A stretch of 26,495 nt of DNA from JBPCQA01 sp050998615 (GCA_050998615.1 JBPCQA010000016.1:1-26495), one strand, 5' to 3'; positions 1 to 8,178 are shown, counted from the first letter of the stretch. Notes: a model not told the origin generated them from the letters alone. Program-made: numbers and translations.

Positions 1-200
1 CGGTGTCGCCATGGCGTTCAAGCTCATCGAGTCCGCACAAGCCAGGTGGCGTGCCGTGAACGCACCCCACCTCGTCGCCCTGGTCCGCGCCGGCGCAACG
101 CTCAAGAACGGCAAACTCATCGAACGACCCGACGAATCAGGAGGCAATCAGCAAGTCGCGTAACACGCCAATCCACAGGTCTTGACTATTCCTCCCCGAT
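1..200 (+). mobile_element. IS256-family insertion sequence, 3' end (cut by window edge)
   Basis: The window opens inside an insertion sequence. Only the last part of the transposase gene and its downstream flank are visible. The bases after the stop codon (about 164-200) should contain the right terminal inverted repeat, but the left end is outside the window, so the repeat cannot be paired and the exact boundary is approximate. The family call rests on the transposase C-terminus. Confidence 0.7.
2..163 (+). CDS. IS256-family (mutator-type) transposase, C-terminal fragment
   Basis: This is the 3' end of a transposase gene that starts before the window. The 53 visible residues contain AFKLIESAQARWRAVNAPHL followed by VALVRAGA and NGKLIERP. 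This is the typical C-terminal tail of actinobacterial IS256-family transposases, just after the last catalytic acidic residue. These enzymes move the element by a DDE mechanism through a circular intermediate. The frame is open from base 2 to a TAA at 161-163. The catalytic domain lies outside the window, so I cannot say whether the element is active. Confidence 0.85.
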   Translation, partial: GVAMAFKLIESAQARWRAVNAPHLVALVRAGATLKNGKLIERPDESGGNQQVA

Positions 201-590
201 CGAGCAACGCAACAGTGCCCCCGTAACCTCCCGCACACTCGATCATGGTGATATAGCTCAGCAGCGCGGAGAAGACATCCAGCGTCCTAATGGTCAAGTG
301 CTCACCGACAACAGCACCCGGGGCACGACATCCCAGCAGCGGTGATCGCCTCCTCACGACCAGCGGGCGCACGGCCTGTTGCAAGACCTCCACCGAGGAT
401 CAGAGCCCATGAGTGCTGACCCGCCAGCCGCCACCAGAACCGAGCCTGCCAAACAGCCCCGGCAAAAGCCATTAGATCCCAGCATCCAGCGTACGACGCC
501 TTGGCTCCGCTCTCTCTTCTTGCGGCTGAACGCCAGACCTATTTCCCCTCCAGCCACCTTCAGCCACGGCGAAGGTGGCTGGCTCTGGGC
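164..590. other. Stretch without a recognisable gene between the IS element and the dehydrogenase
   Basis: About 430 bases follow the transposase stop. Short open frames exist on both strands, for example 148-393 and 354-557 on the minus strand. None has a recognisable domain or a convincing ribosome binding site. The first bases probably belong to the IS end. The only structure I can support is the hairpin at 551-581. Confidence 0.5.
551..581 (-). terminator. Hairpin just downstream of the 2-hydroxyacid dehydrogenase gene
   Basis: The arms CAGCCACCTTC (551-561) and GAAGGTGGCTG (571-581) are perfectly complementary over 11 bases around a 9-base loop. The hairpin begins about 10 bases after the dehydrogenase stop codon. 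It lacks a clear U-tract, which is common for actinobacterial terminators. Confidence 0.6.
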
Positions 591-1640
591 TCAATAGAAC
601 TCGGTGGTGTCGACGAGGTTCCGCAACGGCTGGCGGTCAAGGTATCGGCGGAGGTTGTCACAGAACAGGTCGACGAGCCGGGCATTCTCCTGGCTCGACA
701 ATGCCGCGGTGTGGGGGCTGATGATCACGTTCTCCAGCTCCCACAGCGGACTTTCGGGAGGAAGCGGCTCGGTGGCGAAAACGTCGAGCGCGGCCCCGCC
801 GATCCGCCCGTCCCGAAGGGCTGCGATCAACGCGGGCTCATCGATGGTGCTGCCGCGGCCGACGTTGACGACCACCGCGTGAGACGGCAAAGCTTCGATG
901 AGCCCGGCATTGAGCAGTCCGGCCGTCGCATCGGTGGCCGGAAGGGACAGCACCACCGAGTCCGCCGCTGGTGCCAGCACCGGCAGGTCGGCGTTAGCGC
1001 AGACCCTCTCGACCACGAGATCGGTGTCGTCGGCGCGGCCTGGCGTGCGACGTACGCCTATCACGCGCATCCCCAGTGCGCTCGCCAACCGCGCCACCTC
1101 TCGTCCGATGTGCCCGAGCCCGATGACCAACAACGTCTGGCCCCGCAGCTCCCGCACCGGGTAGTGCTCCCACGCCCGAGATTCCTGGTCGGCCCTAAGT
1201 CGTGGCAGGCCCTTGGTGAGCGCCAGTAGGCCGAAGATTGCCCACTCGGCGAGCTGGTGGGCATGAACTCCCACCGCGCTGGTGAACCGCACGCGCTTCA
1301 GCTCGGCGGGGCTTAGTTGGGCTCGCCGCACCTGCTCGCCGGCTCCCGCAGCGGTTCCCTGGATCCAGCGTAGATTCGGATAGGCACGCACCACCTCGGC
1401 CAGCGACGTGGGCGTTTCACCCGGCACCCCGAACAGCACGTCGGACTGCCCCAGCCATGCCTTCCACTGCTGCTCGGCTGCTGCCGAGCGGGTGAAGTCG
1501 GCGCTGCCGCGATGGTCGTTGGGAAAGCGCGGCGGCGGAAGCAGGCGCTCGTCGTACAACACAGCGATCGCGGGATCAACGGCGCGAATCTGCTCGACCA
1601 GCGCAGCCTCAAGAGGCGTGGCGATCAACACGGTGATCAC
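591..1640 (-). CDS. D-isomer-specific 2-hydroxyacid dehydrogenase (NAD(P)-dependent)
   Basis: Soluble oxidoreductase that interconverts a 2-oxo acid and a D-2-hydroxy acid; the substrate cannot be read from the sequence. It has 349 residues, within the normal range. The Rossmann nucleotide-binding motif GLGHIG lies in the middle. The catalytic set of the family is present: Arg about 262 in NVGRG, Glu about 291 in DVFATEPLP and His about 310 in SPHTA. I chose the GTG at 1640 because VITVL matches the start of the related gene at 8979 and a GAGAGG lies 12 bases upstream; an in-frame GTG at 1670 is possible. It diverges from the MFS transporter at 1787, so the pair may take up and oxidise or reduce the same hydroxy acid (inference). 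Confidence 0.88.
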   Translation of the reverse strand: MITVLIATPLEAALVEQIRAVDPAIAVLYDERLLPPPRFPNDHRGSADFTRSAAAEQQWKAWLGQSDVLFGVPGETPTSLAEVVRAYPNLRWIQGTAAGAGEQVRRAQLSPAELKRVRFTSAVGVHAHQLAEWAIFGLLALTKGLPRLRADQESRAWEHYPVRELRGQTLLVIGLGHIGREVARLASALGMRVIGVRRTPGRADDTDLVVERVCANADLPVLAPAADSVVLSLPATDATAGLLNAGLIEALPSHAVVVNVGRGSTIDEPALIAALRDGRIGGAALDVFATEPLPPESPLWELENVIISPHTAALSSQENARLVDLFCDNLRRYLDRQPLRNLVDTTEFY

Positions 1641-1786
1641 CGGTCTCGTCCACCTCTCGCATAACCGCACTCAGTCGGGGTACGGCGAGATCGCGAGGCT
1701 GCCACACACCTTGGGGCAATACCATGTCGACTCACACCTCGCAGTATGTCGCGTGGTGAGCGGGCTTCGACGACGGGAGGCTTGGG
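1641..1786. promoter_or_regulatory. Divergent promoter region, dehydrogenase / MFS transporter
   Basis: This 146-base gap separates two divergent gene starts and must carry both promoters. GTCGAC occurs at 1726-1731, the core also found in the putative GntR operators of this window. The flanks do not match the full motif, so I do not call it an operator. I could not pick convincing -35/-10 pairs. A GGGAGG ribosome binding site precedes the MFS start. Confidence 0.45.
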
Positions 1787-3106
1787 ATGACCAGATTGGA
1801 CGCGACCGGTTCCGCGCCGGCAGGACCCGAGGCCGGCGTGCTGTCCAGCCAGCGTTGGCGCCGGCTGATCCCTATCGCGTTCGTAACCTACAGCCTCGCC
1901 TACCTGGACCGCTCGAACTACTCCATCGGCGCTGCCGGCGGTCTCGAGCAAGACCTCCACATCAACTCGGCGCAGTCGGGGTTTCTCGCCGGCTTGTTCT
2001 TCGCCGGTTACTTCCTCTTCCAGATCCCGGCCGCCCAGTACGCCGAGAACAAGAGCGTCAAGCGGTTGGTCTTTTGGTGCCTGCTCCTATGGGGTGTGTT
2101 CGCTGCCGCCCAGGGCGTGATCCCATGGCTATGGCTGTTGATGCTCGACCGTTTCGCGCTCGGCGTCGTCGAGGCAGCGATCTTGCCGGCGATGTTGATC
2201 TTCTTGGCTCACTGGTTCACCAGCTCCGAACGAGGCCGTGCCGACTCGTTCCTGATCCTCGGCAACCCGGTCACGGTGATGTGGCTGTCGGTCGTCTCCG
2301 GCTACATCATCAGCTGGACGAGCTGGCGGTGGATGTTCATCATCGAGGGGCTGCCGGCCATCGCGTGGGCGTTCGCGTTCCGGGCGCTGACGGCAGACCG
2401 ACCCGCCGATGCCACCTGGCTGAACGAGTCGGAGCGCAAGGCGGTCAGCGACCGCATCGCCGCGGAGCAGCAGCACCTTCCCGAGGTGACGAGCTACTGG
2501 CATGCCCTGAAGTCGCGGGACGTGATCGTGCTCTCGGTGCAGTATCTGCTGTGGAGCCTGGGCGTCTACGGGTTCGTGTTCTGGCTGCCGTCGATCATCT
2601 CGGCCGCCTCCTCCAACGGCATCGGCCGGGTCGGCGTGCTGTCCGCGGTTCCGTATGCGCTGGCGGTCATCTTGATGGTGGTCAACTCGCGCCTCTCGGA
2701 CCGAACGGGCCCGACTCGTCGTCGTCTGCATGTGTGGCCGTGGCTCTTGCTCGGCGCGGTCACGTTCTACGCGTCGTACCAGCTGGGCACCAAGAATTTC
2801 CTGCCGTCGTTCCTGCTGCTGCTGCTCGCCGGCGGCTGCCTGTATGCGCCGTACGGCCCTTACTTCGCCGCGATCCCCGAGTTCTTGCCGCAAAACGTCG
2901 CCGGAGTGGCGATGGCGCTGATCAACTCCGCCGGCGCCGTCGGCGGCTTCCTCGGCACCTATCTGGTGGGCTGGTTGGACGGCGCCACTGGTGGCCCTGG
3001 TGCCTCGTTCCTCGTCATGGGCGCCTCGTTGTTGCTTGCCGGGCTGCTCATGTTCGCCGTCCGTGGGGCGCCGTCCGCGATCCGGCGTACGCCGGCTCGG
3101 GTATAG
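1787..3106 (+). CDS. MFS transporter, anion:cation symporter (ACS) type
   Basis: Inner-membrane secondary transporter of 439 residues with about 12 hydrophobic segments. The segment YLDRSNYSIGAAGGLEQDL, followed by a first-loop region with GYFLFQIPAAQYAENKS, is typical of the ACS family. That family moves organic anions such as hexuronates, glucarate, tartrate, phthalate or nicotinate together with protons. The specific substrate is unknown. The start ATG has GGGAGG just upstream. The gene diverges from a 2-hydroxyacid dehydrogenase, which fits uptake of a carboxylate or hydroxy acid. The last 148 bases overlap, tail to tail, the 3' end of the membrane protein gene on the other strand (2959-3564). 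Confidence 0.88.
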   Translation: MTRLDATGSAPAGPEAGVLSSQRWRRLIPIAFVTYSLAYLDRSNYSIGAAGGLEQDLHINSAQSGFLAGLFFAGYFLFQIPAAQYAENKSVKRLVFWCLLLWGVFAAAQGVIPWLWLLMLDRFALGVVEAAILPAMLIFLAHWFTSSERGRADSFLILGNPVTVMWLSVVSGYIISWTSWRWMFIIEGLPAIAWAFAFRALTADRPADATWLNESERKAVSDRIAAEQQHLPEVTSYWHALKSRDVIVLSVQYLLWSLGVYGFVFWLPSIISAASSNGIGRVGVLSAVPYALAVILMVVNSRLSDRTGPTRRRLHVWPWLLLGAVTFYASYQLGTKNFLPSFLLLLLAGGCLYAPYGPYFAAIPEFLPQNVAGVAMALINSAGAVGGFLGTYLVGWLDGATGGPGASFLVMGASLLLAGLLMFAVRGAPSAIRRTPARV

Positions 3107-3564
3107 GCAAGCGCCAGCCGAGTCCAGGCGATGGCGCCGAGACTGAACCAGGGCAGATAGCAGAACATGAACCATCGCGCGAGGTGCAGGTAGTTGTCGT
3201 GCTGGCTCGCGGGCACGCGCTCGATGCCGGTCAGGCCGAGGTTGAACTCGACGTAGATGTCGACGCTGCGGGCGGCCAGTAGCACAGCGCCAAACCAGAC
3301 AAGGCCGACGAGTACACGGCGTGCGGCCTGGCGCCATCGCGCTGGCCAAGCTCGCAGCGTCGAGAGCGCGGTGAGAGCGCCGCACAGAAGGAAGGCGGCG
3401 ATCGCGGCGTTGAGCAGCTGCATGCCGGTGCCGGCATTGGCCACGATGTCACCGCTGAGCGCAGTGCCAAGCCCTGCCTTCTGCCCGGTCGCCCAGTAAA
3501 TGTGGGGGGCCGCGAATGTCACTGCCCAGCCAGCCGCCAGGAAAGCCCGGTTGCGATCTCTCAT
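2959..3564 (-). CDS. Small multi-pass membrane protein, possibly DUF3995-like
   Basis: Predicted integral membrane protein of 201 residues with about four hydrophobic segments: AGWAVTFAAPHIYWATG near residue 11, AAIAAFLLCGALTALS near 53, VLVGLVWFGAVLLAA near 84 and FMFCYLPWFSLGAIAW near 132. The early GWA...P-H-I/V-YWA-G motif is shared with the upstream gene (3561-4325), so the two are paralogues. The ATG at 3564 overlaps the upstream stop as ATGA and has GAGGAG in front, which points to translational coupling. The polar tail after about residue 152 (Ser/Asn/Pro-rich) is antisense to the end of the MFS gene and may be a late extension. The frame is open far upstream, but this start is much better supported. 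Function unknown. Confidence 0.75.
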   Translation of the reverse strand: MRDRNRAFLAAGWAVTFAAPHIYWATGQKAGLGTALSGDIVANAGTGMQLLNAAIAAFLLCGALTALSTLRAWPARWRQAARRVLVGLVWFGAVLLAARSVDIYVEFNLGLTGIERVPASQHDNYLHLARWFMFCYLPWFSLGAIAWTRLALAYTRAGVRRIADGAPRTANMSSPASNNEAPMTRNEAPGPPVAPSNQPTR

Positions 3565-4325
3565 CGGTGGCTCCTCTCTCGTGAACTCCTCGTCCGTGAA
3601 ATGGCGGCGGGCACGGCCATCGCCAACACTCCGACGGCCATCAACGCCGGCCCGTAGCCGGCGAAGACCCAAGGATCGAAGGTGAATACGCCCCACACCA
3701 CCACGGCAATGCCGGCCATGGTGACCGCGGCTCCGCCGCGTCGCCATGCCGACCTCGACTGCGGCGGAGCCGGAGCCCGAGCCGGAGCCGGTGCCGCCGC
3801 GTTGGTTTTGTCGCGCCGCCTCGCGTGCCGGGAGCAGGCAATGAGCAGCACGCCCATCACCGCGAACCAGGGTTCGAAGTAGAGCAGGTTCGCCCAGTCG
3901 AAACGCTGGAGCTGGGCCACGGTGGATTCCCTGCTGTCGGGATAGTCGACGAGTCCGGCCAGGCGCAGCGCGCACACCGCTGAGAACACGGCCCAGTGGG
4001 CGATTCCGAGTACGCCGCCCACCCAGGCAACGCCGTGCCGCAGAGCGGCCGGCAGTACGTCGCCCCAGCGCCGTACCAATGCAAGACAGGTCAGCCCAGC
4101 ACCTGCGATGACCACACAGGCGCCCCAGTTCGCGGCCCGCCAGCCGGGTCCGGACTCGGTGACCCCTAGCCAGGCGGTGGACCTGCCAAGCGCCCAGTAG
4201 ACATGGATGGGGAGGTAGGACAATGCCCAACCGGCGCCGAGGTAGCCAAGCCGGCGACCGTTGACGGTGCCCGGACCCGCCTTTCCGTATGGGGACAATG
4301 CTGTCGACGTTGTTGCCGTAGACAC
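3561..4325 (-). CDS. Multi-pass membrane protein, paralogue of the downstream gene
   Basis: Predicted membrane protein of 254 residues. Hydrophobic segments lie near residues 28-46, 68-85, 100-122, 150-163 and, after a charged Ala/Pro-rich linker (RDKTNAAAPAPARAPAPP), near 200-240. The motif GAGWALSYLPIHVYWALG near residue 31 parallels AGWAVTFAAPHIYWATG in the next gene, which suggests an old duplication. AAGGAGT precedes the start closely. The gene lies 155 bases downstream of the response regulator on the same strand, so it may be part of that two-component operon or its target. I do not recognise a biochemical function. The first half may belong to the DUF3995 group of small membrane proteins. 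Confidence 0.75.
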   Translation of the reverse strand: MSTATTSTALSPYGKAGPGTVNGRRLGYLGAGWALSYLPIHVYWALGRSTAWLGVTESGPGWRAANWGACVVIAGAGLTCLALVRRWGDVLPAALRHGVAWVGGVLGIAHWAVFSAVCALRLAGLVDYPDSRESTVAQLQRFDWANLLYFEPWFAVMGVLLIACSRHARRRDKTNAAAPAPARAPAPPQSRSAWRRGGAAVTMAGIAVVVWGVFTFDPWVFAGYGPALMAVGVLAMAVPAAISRTRSSRERSHR

Positions 4326-4480
4326 GCTGACTCCTTAGACCGCTTGGATGAGGAGTCCAGCCTGCGCGAGCTACCCCCTCCGCACATCGGAGCGTGGTAT
4401 CGACCTCATCCGCCGACGGGATGACGTCTCACCGCCCCCGGGCTCGACCAGAAAGCCTGGAGCGGCGCGGCGGTCTATTA

Positions 4481-5149
4481 TCAGCGTCCCGGGCGGATGA
4501 CGCCGATTTCGTAGGCGAGGATCACGATCTGGACCCGGTCGCGTAGCGAGAGCTTGGCCAGGATGCGGCCCACGTGGGTCTTGACGGTTGCCTCGGCCAG
4601 GTAAAGACGCCGGCAGATCTCGGCGTTGGTGGCGCCGCGGGCCACTTCGACGAAGACTTCGCGTTCGCGCTCGGTGAGGCTGCCGAGCGGATCCTTGCCG
4701 CCCGACTGCTGAGGTGATGGCAGGTCGGCGGCCACGTGCTCGAGGAGCCGGCGGGTGGTGGACGGGGCGATCACCGCGTTGCCGGCGTACACGGCGCGGA
4801 TCGCGGCGAGCACGTCCTCGGCGGGGGCGTCCTTGAGCAGGAAGCCGCTGGCGCCGGCACGGAGCGCTGCAAACGCGTGCTCGTCGAGGTCGAACGTAGT
4901 CAGCACCACAACCCGAGGGTGATTGCCGGGACGCGCCAGCAACCGACGGGTTGCTTCCACGCCGTCCATCCGCGGCATCCGCACATCCATGAGTACGACG
5001 TCGCAGGCGGTGCTGGCCAGGAGCTCCAAGGCCTGCGCCCCGTCGTGCGCCTGGCCGACGACGCGCAGGTCGGGTTGCGAATCGATCAGCATCGCCAGAG
5101 CGGTGCGCACGAGTTCCTGGTCGTCGACCAGCACCAGTCGGATCGTCAC
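4481..5149 (-). CDS. NarL/LuxR-family two-component response regulator
   Basis: Cytoplasmic DNA-binding regulator of 222 residues. The receiver domain (about 1-120) has the acidic pair D9/D10, the phospho-acceptor D55 in VVLMDVRMP, T84/T85 and the conserved K106 in GFLLKDAP. The LuxR-type helix-turn-helix (about 155-215) reads LTEREREVFVEVARGATNAE followed by TVKTHVGRILAKL. It starts with GTG; the GTGA overlap with the histidine kinase stop shows translational coupling, so the kinase is its partner. Targets are not visible; the membrane protein pair downstream is the obvious candidate (inference). Confidence 0.93.
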   Translation of the reverse strand: MTIRLVLVDDQELVRTALAMLIDSQPDLRVVGQAHDGAQALELLASTACDVVLMDVRMPRMDGVEATRRLLARPGNHPRVVVLTTFDLDEHAFAALRAGASGFLLKDAPAEDVLAAIRAVYAGNAVIAPSTTRRLLEHVAADLPSPQQSGGKDPLGSLTEREREVFVEVARGATNAEICRRLYLAEATVKTHVGRILAKLSLRDRVQIVILAYEIGVIRPGR

Positions 5150-6500
5150 GCGACTCCGCCTCCGGAATCGGGCCCGGCGCGAGCAGGCACCCGGCCGCGG
5201 ACGAGGAAGCCGTCGCCAGAGCGCGGCCCGGCGACCAAGTGACCTCCGGCAAGTCGCAACCGTTCGCTCATCCCGACCAGCCCCGACCCCACCGGACCGC
5301 GATCACCCGCAGACCGGGCCGCCCCGCCGGTGTCGGTGACCGTCACAGTCAGTCCTCGGTCATCCCAGCTAAGCGTGACCTCGGCATTGGCGGCACCGGC
5401 ATGCTTGACCACGTTGGTCAGCGCCTCCTGGACAAGGCGGTAGGCAGCGAGCTCTCCGGCCCGTTCAAGGGGAACGGGCGGGCCCTGGTCGACAAGTGCG
5501 ACGGTCAGCCCAGCGGCACGCAGGCGGGCGAGCAGTTCGGGTAGATCAGACAGCGTGGGCTGCGGTCCGCTCCCATCCGAGAGGGCGTTGTGGGTGTCGT
5601 CGCGACGCAACACCCCGAGCAGGCTACGCATGTCAGTCAGGGCCTCGCGCCCTATGCCGGCAACGGTGGTCAGGAACTGCTCGGCAGCGGCCGGGTCGCC
5701 GCCGACGGCGTACCGACCGGCGTCTGCCTGCCGCACGATGACCGCCAACGAGTGTGCCACTATGTCGTGCATCTCCCGGGCGATGCGGGCTCGTTCCTCC
5801 CGCGCTGCTGCCTTGGCGCGTTCCTCGCGTTGCTCCTCCGCCCGCTTGGCTTGGTCTTCCAAGGCCTCGACATAGGTGGCCCGCATCCGTCGGAACAGTC
5901 CCAGACTCCAGGCCGCCACCACCGCGGCGAGCAGTGCCGCGAGCCCGAAGCTGATTTGCCATGGGCCGCTCAACATCGCGCCGGGCGCGCGAGCTGACGA
6001 CTCTGTGCCAGTCGGCCTGTGGCCACGCCGGCGCCGATTACGCCAACCGCAAGCGCGACACCGGGTGCTGGGCTCCGGCCGTAGGCAGCGACGGCGTACA
6101 GCGCGAACAAGAACACGACGCTGGAGGGCAGCAGAATAGGGGCGTACGCCGTCGCGGCGGCGGCTCCGCCAACACCTGCAGGCGCGACCATGTCCGGGGC
6201 CAGCGCAAGCACCAGTTCCACGACCGCGACCACGACGAACGTAGCCCGCGGCCACGTGCGCCGCCCCGCCAACGCAACGTGCAGCACCACGACGGCCGCC
6301 CACACCACCCCAGCCCAGTATCTCGGCGCGCGGCTGTCGAGCAGCAAGCCGACCGACGACGCGGCCGCTGGTGCGGCCACCAGCAACGCGAGCACGATGT
6401 CGCCAACCCAGGCACGCGGCTCGGCCCAAGATTCCAGCCGGCGGAAGATGGCCCACCGTCCCGACGCCGAGCTTGCTGCCTCCGTTGTCACCGTGCCCAT
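5146..6500 (-). pseudogene. NarL-type sensor histidine kinase, split by a frameshift
   Basis: Partner kinase of the regulator at 4481. The N-terminal part (6500 to about 6010) starts MGTVTTEAASSASGRWAIF and has about five membrane segments. Its frame then runs into a stop at 5970. The rest continues in another frame: a last membrane segment (QISFGLAALLAAVVAAWSLG), a coiled linker, the dimerisation box with phospho-acceptor His in REMHDIVAHSL, and an HATPase domain with QEALTNVVKHAG and GSGLVGMSERL. Joining RLAQS to SARAPGAML near 6005-6020 restores one continuous kinase of normal size. The change fits a one-base deletion. No slippery heptamer is visible, so programmed frameshifting is unlikely. 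It could be a true mutation or a sequencing error, and a truncated kinase from the ATG near 5976 is possible. Confidence 0.75.
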
Positions 6501-6733
6501 GCTGGTGATGTGTCTCCCAAATGACTGCTCACCGGCTGCGGCGCCCAGGCGGCGCGCCGCTTCGGGGTGCGGTTGTAGATCTCGTTTCGAGCGTACTTGC
6601 CGTGAAAGACCTGGCCAGACAATGGCAGCGCGTCCCACACCACCGCCGCCGTACGCGGTGCTTCCTCGTTCAACAATCGGGCCACGCACCGGACAGCGCG
6701 GGTTTCGAGTGTCACACTGACGAGTCGCGCCAC
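6488..6733 (-). pseudogene. DUF3830 family protein, 3' end replaced by an insertion-sequence end
   Basis: The first 55 or so residues (ARLVSVTLET, then LLNEEAPRTAAVVWDALPLS and GQVFHGKYARNEIY) match the start of DUF3830 proteins, small cyclophilin-like-fold proteins of about 150 residues often encoded beside amidases and other catabolic enzymes. After NEIYN the similarity stops and the frame reads through GC-rich sequence and the IS-type end at 6509-6545 to a stop at 6488. More than half the family domain is missing. The GTG at 6733 has GGAGGA upstream and overlaps the end of the amidase gene by 22 bases, so the two were co-translated. Confidence 0.72.
6509..6545. repeat. Insertion-sequence end remnant (copy 1)
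   Basis: TGTGTCTCCCAAATGACTG and the next 18 bases match, with few differences, the reverse complement of 23391-23427 inside the ribosomal operon. The TGTG start and the inverted-repeat arrangement of the second copy mark it as the end of an insertion sequence, possibly IS481/IS3-like (inference). No partner end is visible nearby. It sits at the DUF3830 breakpoint and ends 8 bases before the kinase ATG. Confidence 0.65.
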
Positions 6734-8157
6734 GGTTCCTCCAAGTGATCAGGCTGCGCTTGCAAGCGTGGTACGGCGACCGCCCAGTCGGTCAGCGCCT
6801 GATACGCCTGCCCCACGCGAAGCACCAGGCTATCGGCGTGTCGCGCACCCACGATCTGCATGCCGACCGGCAAGCCCTGGCTGGTGAATCCACAAGGCAC
6901 GCTCAGCGCAGGCTGCTGGGTGAGGTTGAAGGGATAGGTGTACGGCGTCCAGCTGCCCCAGTCGCGGGAGCGCCACCCGTCGGGTGCATCCTGCCCTGCT
7001 GCGAACGCCGGGATCGGCATGGTGGGCGTCACCAAGACGTCGTACGTCTGATGGAAGCTGCCCATCCGCGACCCGAGCTCCATCCGCACGGCGGTGGCGT
7101 TCAGGAACGCTGCCGCCGACACCCCTGAACCTCGCTCCACCGCCCGGCGCAGGCCGGGGTCCACCCTCTCCAGCGCCTCGCCACCATACGGTTGCAGCAC
7201 CTTGGCGGCTCCGGCGAACCAGAGCACCAAGAACGCGTCGAGCGGGTCACCGAACCCGGGGTCGACCTCCTCGACCTCGGCGCCCGCGTCGGCAAGCACT
7301 GAGGCAGCCGCGCGGACGGCCGTATCGACTTCAGGGTCGTTGGTGATGTAGCCGAGCCGAGGCGAGAAACCGATCTTGAGTCCGCGGACCCCGTCATCCA
7401 GTGCGTCGCAGAACGACGCGGTGGGCGTCGGCAGCGCCGACCAGTCGCGCGGATCAAACCCGACGAGAACGTCGAGCAGCCGGGCCGCATCCCGCACCGA
7501 CCGAGTCATCGGGCCGCCGTGTGAAAGCGTGCCGAACGGGCTCGGCGGATGCAGCGGGACCAGGCCGTACGTTGGCTTCAACCCCACGGTGCCGGTGAAC
7601 GACGCGGGGATCCGAACCGATCCTCCCCCGTCGGTGCCCACCGACCAGGTGCACATGCCGAGACCTACGGCGGTAGCGCTGCCCCCACTCGAACCGCCGG
7701 GTGTCAGACCCGCATCCCACGGGTTGCCCGTCACCCCGTGCCGACGCGAGTCGGTCACCGCCTTCCAGCCAAACTCCGGCGTGGCGGTCTTGCCGAGCAA
7801 CACCGCACCGCCTTCTCGCAGTCGAGCCACCGCGGGCGCATCTTCGGGCCAGGGGCCGTCCTCGTCGATCAGGTTCGTTCCGCGTAGCGTTGGCCAGCCT
7901 CTGGTGAGCAGGAGGTCCTTGATCGCGACGGGGATACCGTCGGCCGGGCCGAACGGTGCCCCGGCTCTCCACCGAGCCTGCGACTCCGCGGCCATCGCCA
8001 ATGCCTGCTCGGGCGCTACGAACACGAAGGCGTTGACGAGCGGGTTATATGTTTCGATCGCGTCCAGCGCGCCCCGGGTGACCTCGACCGGCGAGAAGTC
8101 CCCACTGGCATACCCGGCCGCCAGCTCACCAGCTGACATCCTGATCAGATCCGTCAT
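6712..8157 (-). CDS. Amidase signature family hydrolase
   Basis: Cytoplasmic hydrolase of 481 residues that cleaves C-N bonds of amides; the substrate is not predictable. The Ser-cisSer-Lys triad is visible: K80 in PVAIKDLL, S156 in the GGSSGGS stretch and S180 in GTDGGGSVRIPAS. The 24-residue spacing of the two serines is canonical. The length is normal and the frame intact. I chose the ATG at 8157 because GGGAGGA lies at the right distance; an in-frame extension to 8220 runs into the inverted-repeat element. It is followed by an overlapping DUF3830 gene and preceded by a defective 2-hydroxyacid dehydrogenase, so the unit was probably dehydrogenase-amidase-DUF3830. It could act on amides, carbamates or hydantoin-derived compounds. 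Confidence 0.92.
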   Translation of the reverse strand: MTDLIRMSAGELAAGYASGDFSPVEVTRGALDAIETYNPLVNAFVFVAPEQALAMAAESQARWRAGAPFGPADGIPVAIKDLLLTRGWPTLRGTNLIDEDGPWPEDAPAVARLREGGAVLLGKTATPEFGWKAVTDSRRHGVTGNPWDAGLTPGGSSGGSATAVGLGMCTWSVGTDGGGSVRIPASFTGTVGLKPTYGLVPLHPPSPFGTLSHGGPMTRSVRDAARLLDVLVGFDPRDWSALPTPTASFCDALDDGVRGLKIGFSPRLGYITNDPEVDTAVRAAASVLADAGAEVEEVDPGFGDPLDAFLVLWFAGAAKVLQPYGGEALERVDPGLRRAVERGSGVSAAAFLNATAVRMELGSRMGSFHQTYDVLVTPTMPIPAFAAGQDAPDGWRSRDWGSWTPYTYPFNLTQQPALSVPCGFTSQGLPVGMQIVGARHADSLVLRVGQAYQALTDWAVAVPRLQAQPDHLEEPWRDSSV

Positions 8158-8178
8158 GCCGTCCTCCCTATGAGAGTA

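Noticed and set aside
354..557. A small gene on the minus strand in the 164-590 gap
   Set aside because: No ribosome binding site, no recognisable motif, and Arg/Ser/Gly-rich composition typical of random GC-rich frames.
1721..1735. A fourth GntR operator between the dehydrogenase and the MFS gene
   Set aside because: Only the GTCGAC core matches; the flanking bases and the TCCTA part are absent.
1408..3282. A 624-codon open frame on the plus strand and a 418-codon frame at 2129-3385 on the minus strand
   Set aside because: Both are out-of-frame shadows of the MFS and dehydrogenase genes: Arg/Pro/Gly-rich, with no domains. High GC keeps such frames open.
3565..4230. Upstream extension of the membrane protein at 2959-3564 to a 423-residue protein
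   Set aside because: The extension is read from the other frame of the paralogue at 3561-4325 and has shadow-like composition. The ATGA overlap and the ribosome binding site support the start at 3564.
5970..6030. Programmed ribosomal frameshift in the histidine kinase
   Set aside because: No X-XXY-YYZ slippery sequence or convincing downstream structure is present; such signals are not known for this family.
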